A DNA stretch of 64,000 bases from Allolobophora icterica (taxonomy: Eukaryota; Annelida; Clitellata; Crassiclitellata; Lumbricidae), in the NCBI GenBank assembly GCA_963556255.1, contig OY744605.1, positions 5,735,807 to 5,799,806 on the forward strand, read 5' to 3'. Below are positions 62,091-64,000 of the stretch, piece after piece (the first letter of the stretch is position 1; each line of letters begins with the position of its first letter). The notes below the pieces were generated by a model that saw only the letters and a program-made list of their open reading frames with translations, made no database searches and was not told the origin of the DNA. A program made the translations under genes and the position numbers.

Positions 62091-62764
62091 TGTTAGCACG
62101 GGAGAGAGAGAGCGTTACAGACGACATCTAGTGATTAATTAAATGTTCTAAGTTTGGTGGAGCTACATGTAAGTGTTAAACGGAATCTTATGGCATCAAT
62201 GGTCTGTGACGTTATTATTTCTATAACGCGTTTTATCGTTCGTAATAGCACAACGAAGCTTTTGGATCTGAGCTAGTAATTAGTCAGTAATCTAGTTACT
62301 GTTTAACGACGCTGTTTCATAACGAAGATGATAGTCATCCTCTCATTTCCCCAGGCTTTTGACTGCCAGCGCTTGAAAACGTCAACTACGTATTTGAATT
62401 TACTGCATGAGCTGACGATTATTAGTGGAAAGAATTATACGGTGTTAAAGGTGTCTAATTTACGAACTTTGTAAATCATTTATGGCTGTTGTGTAATCCT
62501 TATTTTAACTTAGTGTGTAACGAATCTTGTTGCTGCCATTGACTTTGATCATTTTCTTGACCAGGGAAAACACCTTAAACGCGGCTGTCTCATATATAGC
62601 TTAGTTAATGTACTTTTAAAGGTGTTAATAAGGGCACTGCTTTAAAATAAGTGTTAATAAGGCATGTCGTTATTTTTGCCAGAAGTCTCGGGTTGAAAAC
62701 CTGGTTTGAAGCCGCATTGACTTTCAAGAGTTTTCGATGAAGCGCGCCTGTATAATATCTCCCT
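62091..62764. other. non-coding with forward modules
   Basis: Copies lie at 62,180-62,215 (AACGGAATCTTATGG ... GGTCTGTGACGTT), 62,305-62,355 (TTTAACGACGCTGTTTCATA), 62,435-62,460 (GTTAAAGGTGTCTAATTTAC) and 62,590-62,645 (CATATATAGCTTAGTTAATG ... TTAAAGGTGTTAATAAGGGC). Confidence 0.55.
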
Positions 62765-62771
62765 TGTGTAT

Positions 62772-62822
<51 letters not shown>
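62765..62822. repeat. (TA)n microsatellite
   Basis: Pure TA repeat. Confidence 0.97.
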
Positions 62823-62826
<4 letters not shown>

Positions 62827-63000
62827 CGTGTTGGACACAGTGGCCGATTGATCGGAGCCACCTCTGAGACGGTTGCTGTGAGGGTTGGTTGGTTAGTTGC
62901 TGTTTAACGATACTGTTTGATGACGTCGTAACAAAGATAATAAGCGTCGCCCTCCTTCTTTCTCGAAGCTTTAGACTAAAACTACCACTGCTAGGGTAGA
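62823..63000. other. GTTTAACGATACTG / AGCGTCGCCCTCC module copy
   Basis: GCTGTTTAACGATACTG ... AATAAGCGTCGCCCTCCTTC ... CTTTAGACTAAAACTACCAC is another member of the second dispersed family. Confidence 0.55.
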
Positions 63001-63002
63001 AA

Positions 63003-63290
63003 CGGAGATATTATAAACGTCTAGTCATATCCCACACTTCTCCCAATTTTATCTGAACAGTCAATTCAGAGCAGTACGTTACGCAACTAGCTTTTGCTTC
63101 TCTCTTTAAGATCACCCTTACTACTGTCTCCTGATGTTTATATTCTACACAATCTTTTAACTGCTCTGATTTCACAGCTTTATTCCTAGCATTATTTCTG
63201 TTATAGATAGCTTCGGTGCATTTGTTGCTCCAGAACGGAATACGCCTACGTTTCCTATTCGCATGGGTAGGCCTATTATTATCATTCATA
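63003..63290 (-). pseudogene. LINE fragment between endonuclease and reverse transcriptase
   Basis: The minus frame reads RIPFWSNKCTEAIYNRNNAR, then an LKDCVEYKHQETVVRVILKR stretch and CSELTVQIKLGEVWDMTRRL. This matches the linker of Jockey/CR1-type LINEs, with pattern PWWNxEC, RNxA, YKxxxAxxRxxIK, LGxVWxxIRxL. It is 93 residues, isolated and truncated on both sides. A more decayed match lies at 17,090-17,310. Confidence 0.75.
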
Positions 63291-64000
63291 TTCTTGCAAG
63301 ATAATGTTTCATTAGCTAATGATGTTAAGTGATTCCACGATGTTTTCGAAATTATCGTTATTATGAAATTCGATCATCAGAGAGAACTATAGTCAGTCAA
63401 TCCAACGATGAAACGCGGGCTGTCATTTATATAACTTCATGAATACACTTTTAAAGGTGTATTATAAGAGCACTGCGTGAAAATAAGTTTTACGTTTTAA
63501 AGGTGTCCATAAGAACACTGCATTAACCAGCGTTCAAGGACTTCATTCAAAGTCTAAGGAAAAATGGAACCAACCTGGTAGCGCGTTGTGTTTAACTTAA
63601 CTTAAATTTTTCTATTTCTTCCTAATTATTTTCCTAATAATTATCCTAAAGCAAGTTGACATAATCGTTGGCGTCTTGAATTACATAAAAGAGTCAACAG
63701 AACGAACCGATTAGATTCAGACAAATTAGTTTGGATTCGATTGAATTTGACTGAATTTAGATTGGATTGGATTAGATTGGACTAGATCAGACTGAACTGG
63801 ATTTGGATTAGATTAGATTGGACCTAACCAGTAAGTATTATGTCCATTGAAAGTATTTTCTAGATACTCGGGGAAAGTAGCACCTTAAATCTGAGAACTA
63901 ATTAATAATTCAATAATTGAACACCTCTTTTAAGCTTGATATTCGCTTTATAAGTGAAATGAAACGCGCGTTCCTGGATTATTCTGAAGATTCGTCTGTG
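63291..64000. other. non-coding with a module pair and GATTGGATTAGATTG-type tract
   Basis: Paired modules at 63,425-63,475 and 63,490-63,530, continuing as ACCAGCGTTCAAGGACTTC ... GAACCAACCTGGTAGCGC as at 19,360-19,530. A degenerate (GATTA/GATTG)n stretch lies at 63,713-63,825. A reverse CACCTCTTTTAAGC lies near 63,922. Confidence 0.55.

Overview
The window is nuclear DNA of a marine-invertebrate-like animal. The signs are spliced receptor tyrosine kinase exons, PAN and fucolectin-type exons, an intron-containing tRNA-Tyr, very long trinucleotide microsatellites, and piggyBac, hAT-like, LINE, SINE, Ty3/Gypsy and Polinton/Maverick elements. I cannot name the species.

Positions 1-3,200 hold the 3' end of a Ty3/Gypsy element (RNase H, polypurine tract, 432-bp LTR) that jumped into a piggyBac transposase gene. 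Positions 3,200-33,500 are old resident DNA. They contain decayed, repeated exons of an EGFR-family kinase locus (about 6.0-12.5 kb), repeated putative juxtamembrane-type exons (18.1-18.7 and 28.6-29.0 kb), a PAN-domain last exon and its degraded copy, a fucolectin-like exon, tRNA-Tyr, several inverted-repeat elements, LINE 3' ends, SINEs and simple repeats. A short module (TATATAG, then about 20-25 bases later TTTAAAGGTGTCTAA) recurs in both orientations roughly once per kilobase through this DNA.

Positions 33,586-61,332 are one young nested insertion. The outer element is an LTR retrotransposon lying on the minus strand. It has identical-length 3,779-bp LTRs that differ at only about four sites seen by eye. 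A primer-binding site matching tRNA-Leu lies at 57,535-57,551 and a polypurine tract at 37,365-37,377. I see no gag or pol, so it is a non-autonomous large retrotransposon derivative (LARD-like). About 1.7 kb of each LTR is an array of small stem-loops with differing but complementary arms. It sits in a (TAG)n microsatellite.

Inside it lies a complete 15.7-kb Polinton/Maverick (adintovirus-like) element at 41,301-56,973, with 208-bp terminal inverted repeats starting AG and a perfect 6-bp target duplication (GGAGAA). Its gene set is: retroviral-type integrase with chromodomain, zinc-ribbon/phospholipase A2-like protein, packaging ATPase, penton, pX-like and pVI-like proteins, a dUTPase-fold protein, a two-helix membrane protein, a conserved 298-aa protein, the double-jelly-roll major capsid, a SAP/Rho_N-like protein, a fibre with a discoidin-like head, an adenovirus-type protease and protein-primed DNA polymerase B. 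Most start codons lie in TAAAATG. The polymerase upstream region carries a 75-bp repeat amplified about tenfold. The only break I see is a -1 frame step between the phospholipase-like and integrase reading frames.

Positions 61,333-64,000 return to resident DNA: the other half of the microsatellite, LINE remnants, an inverted-repeat element and more copies of the dispersed module.
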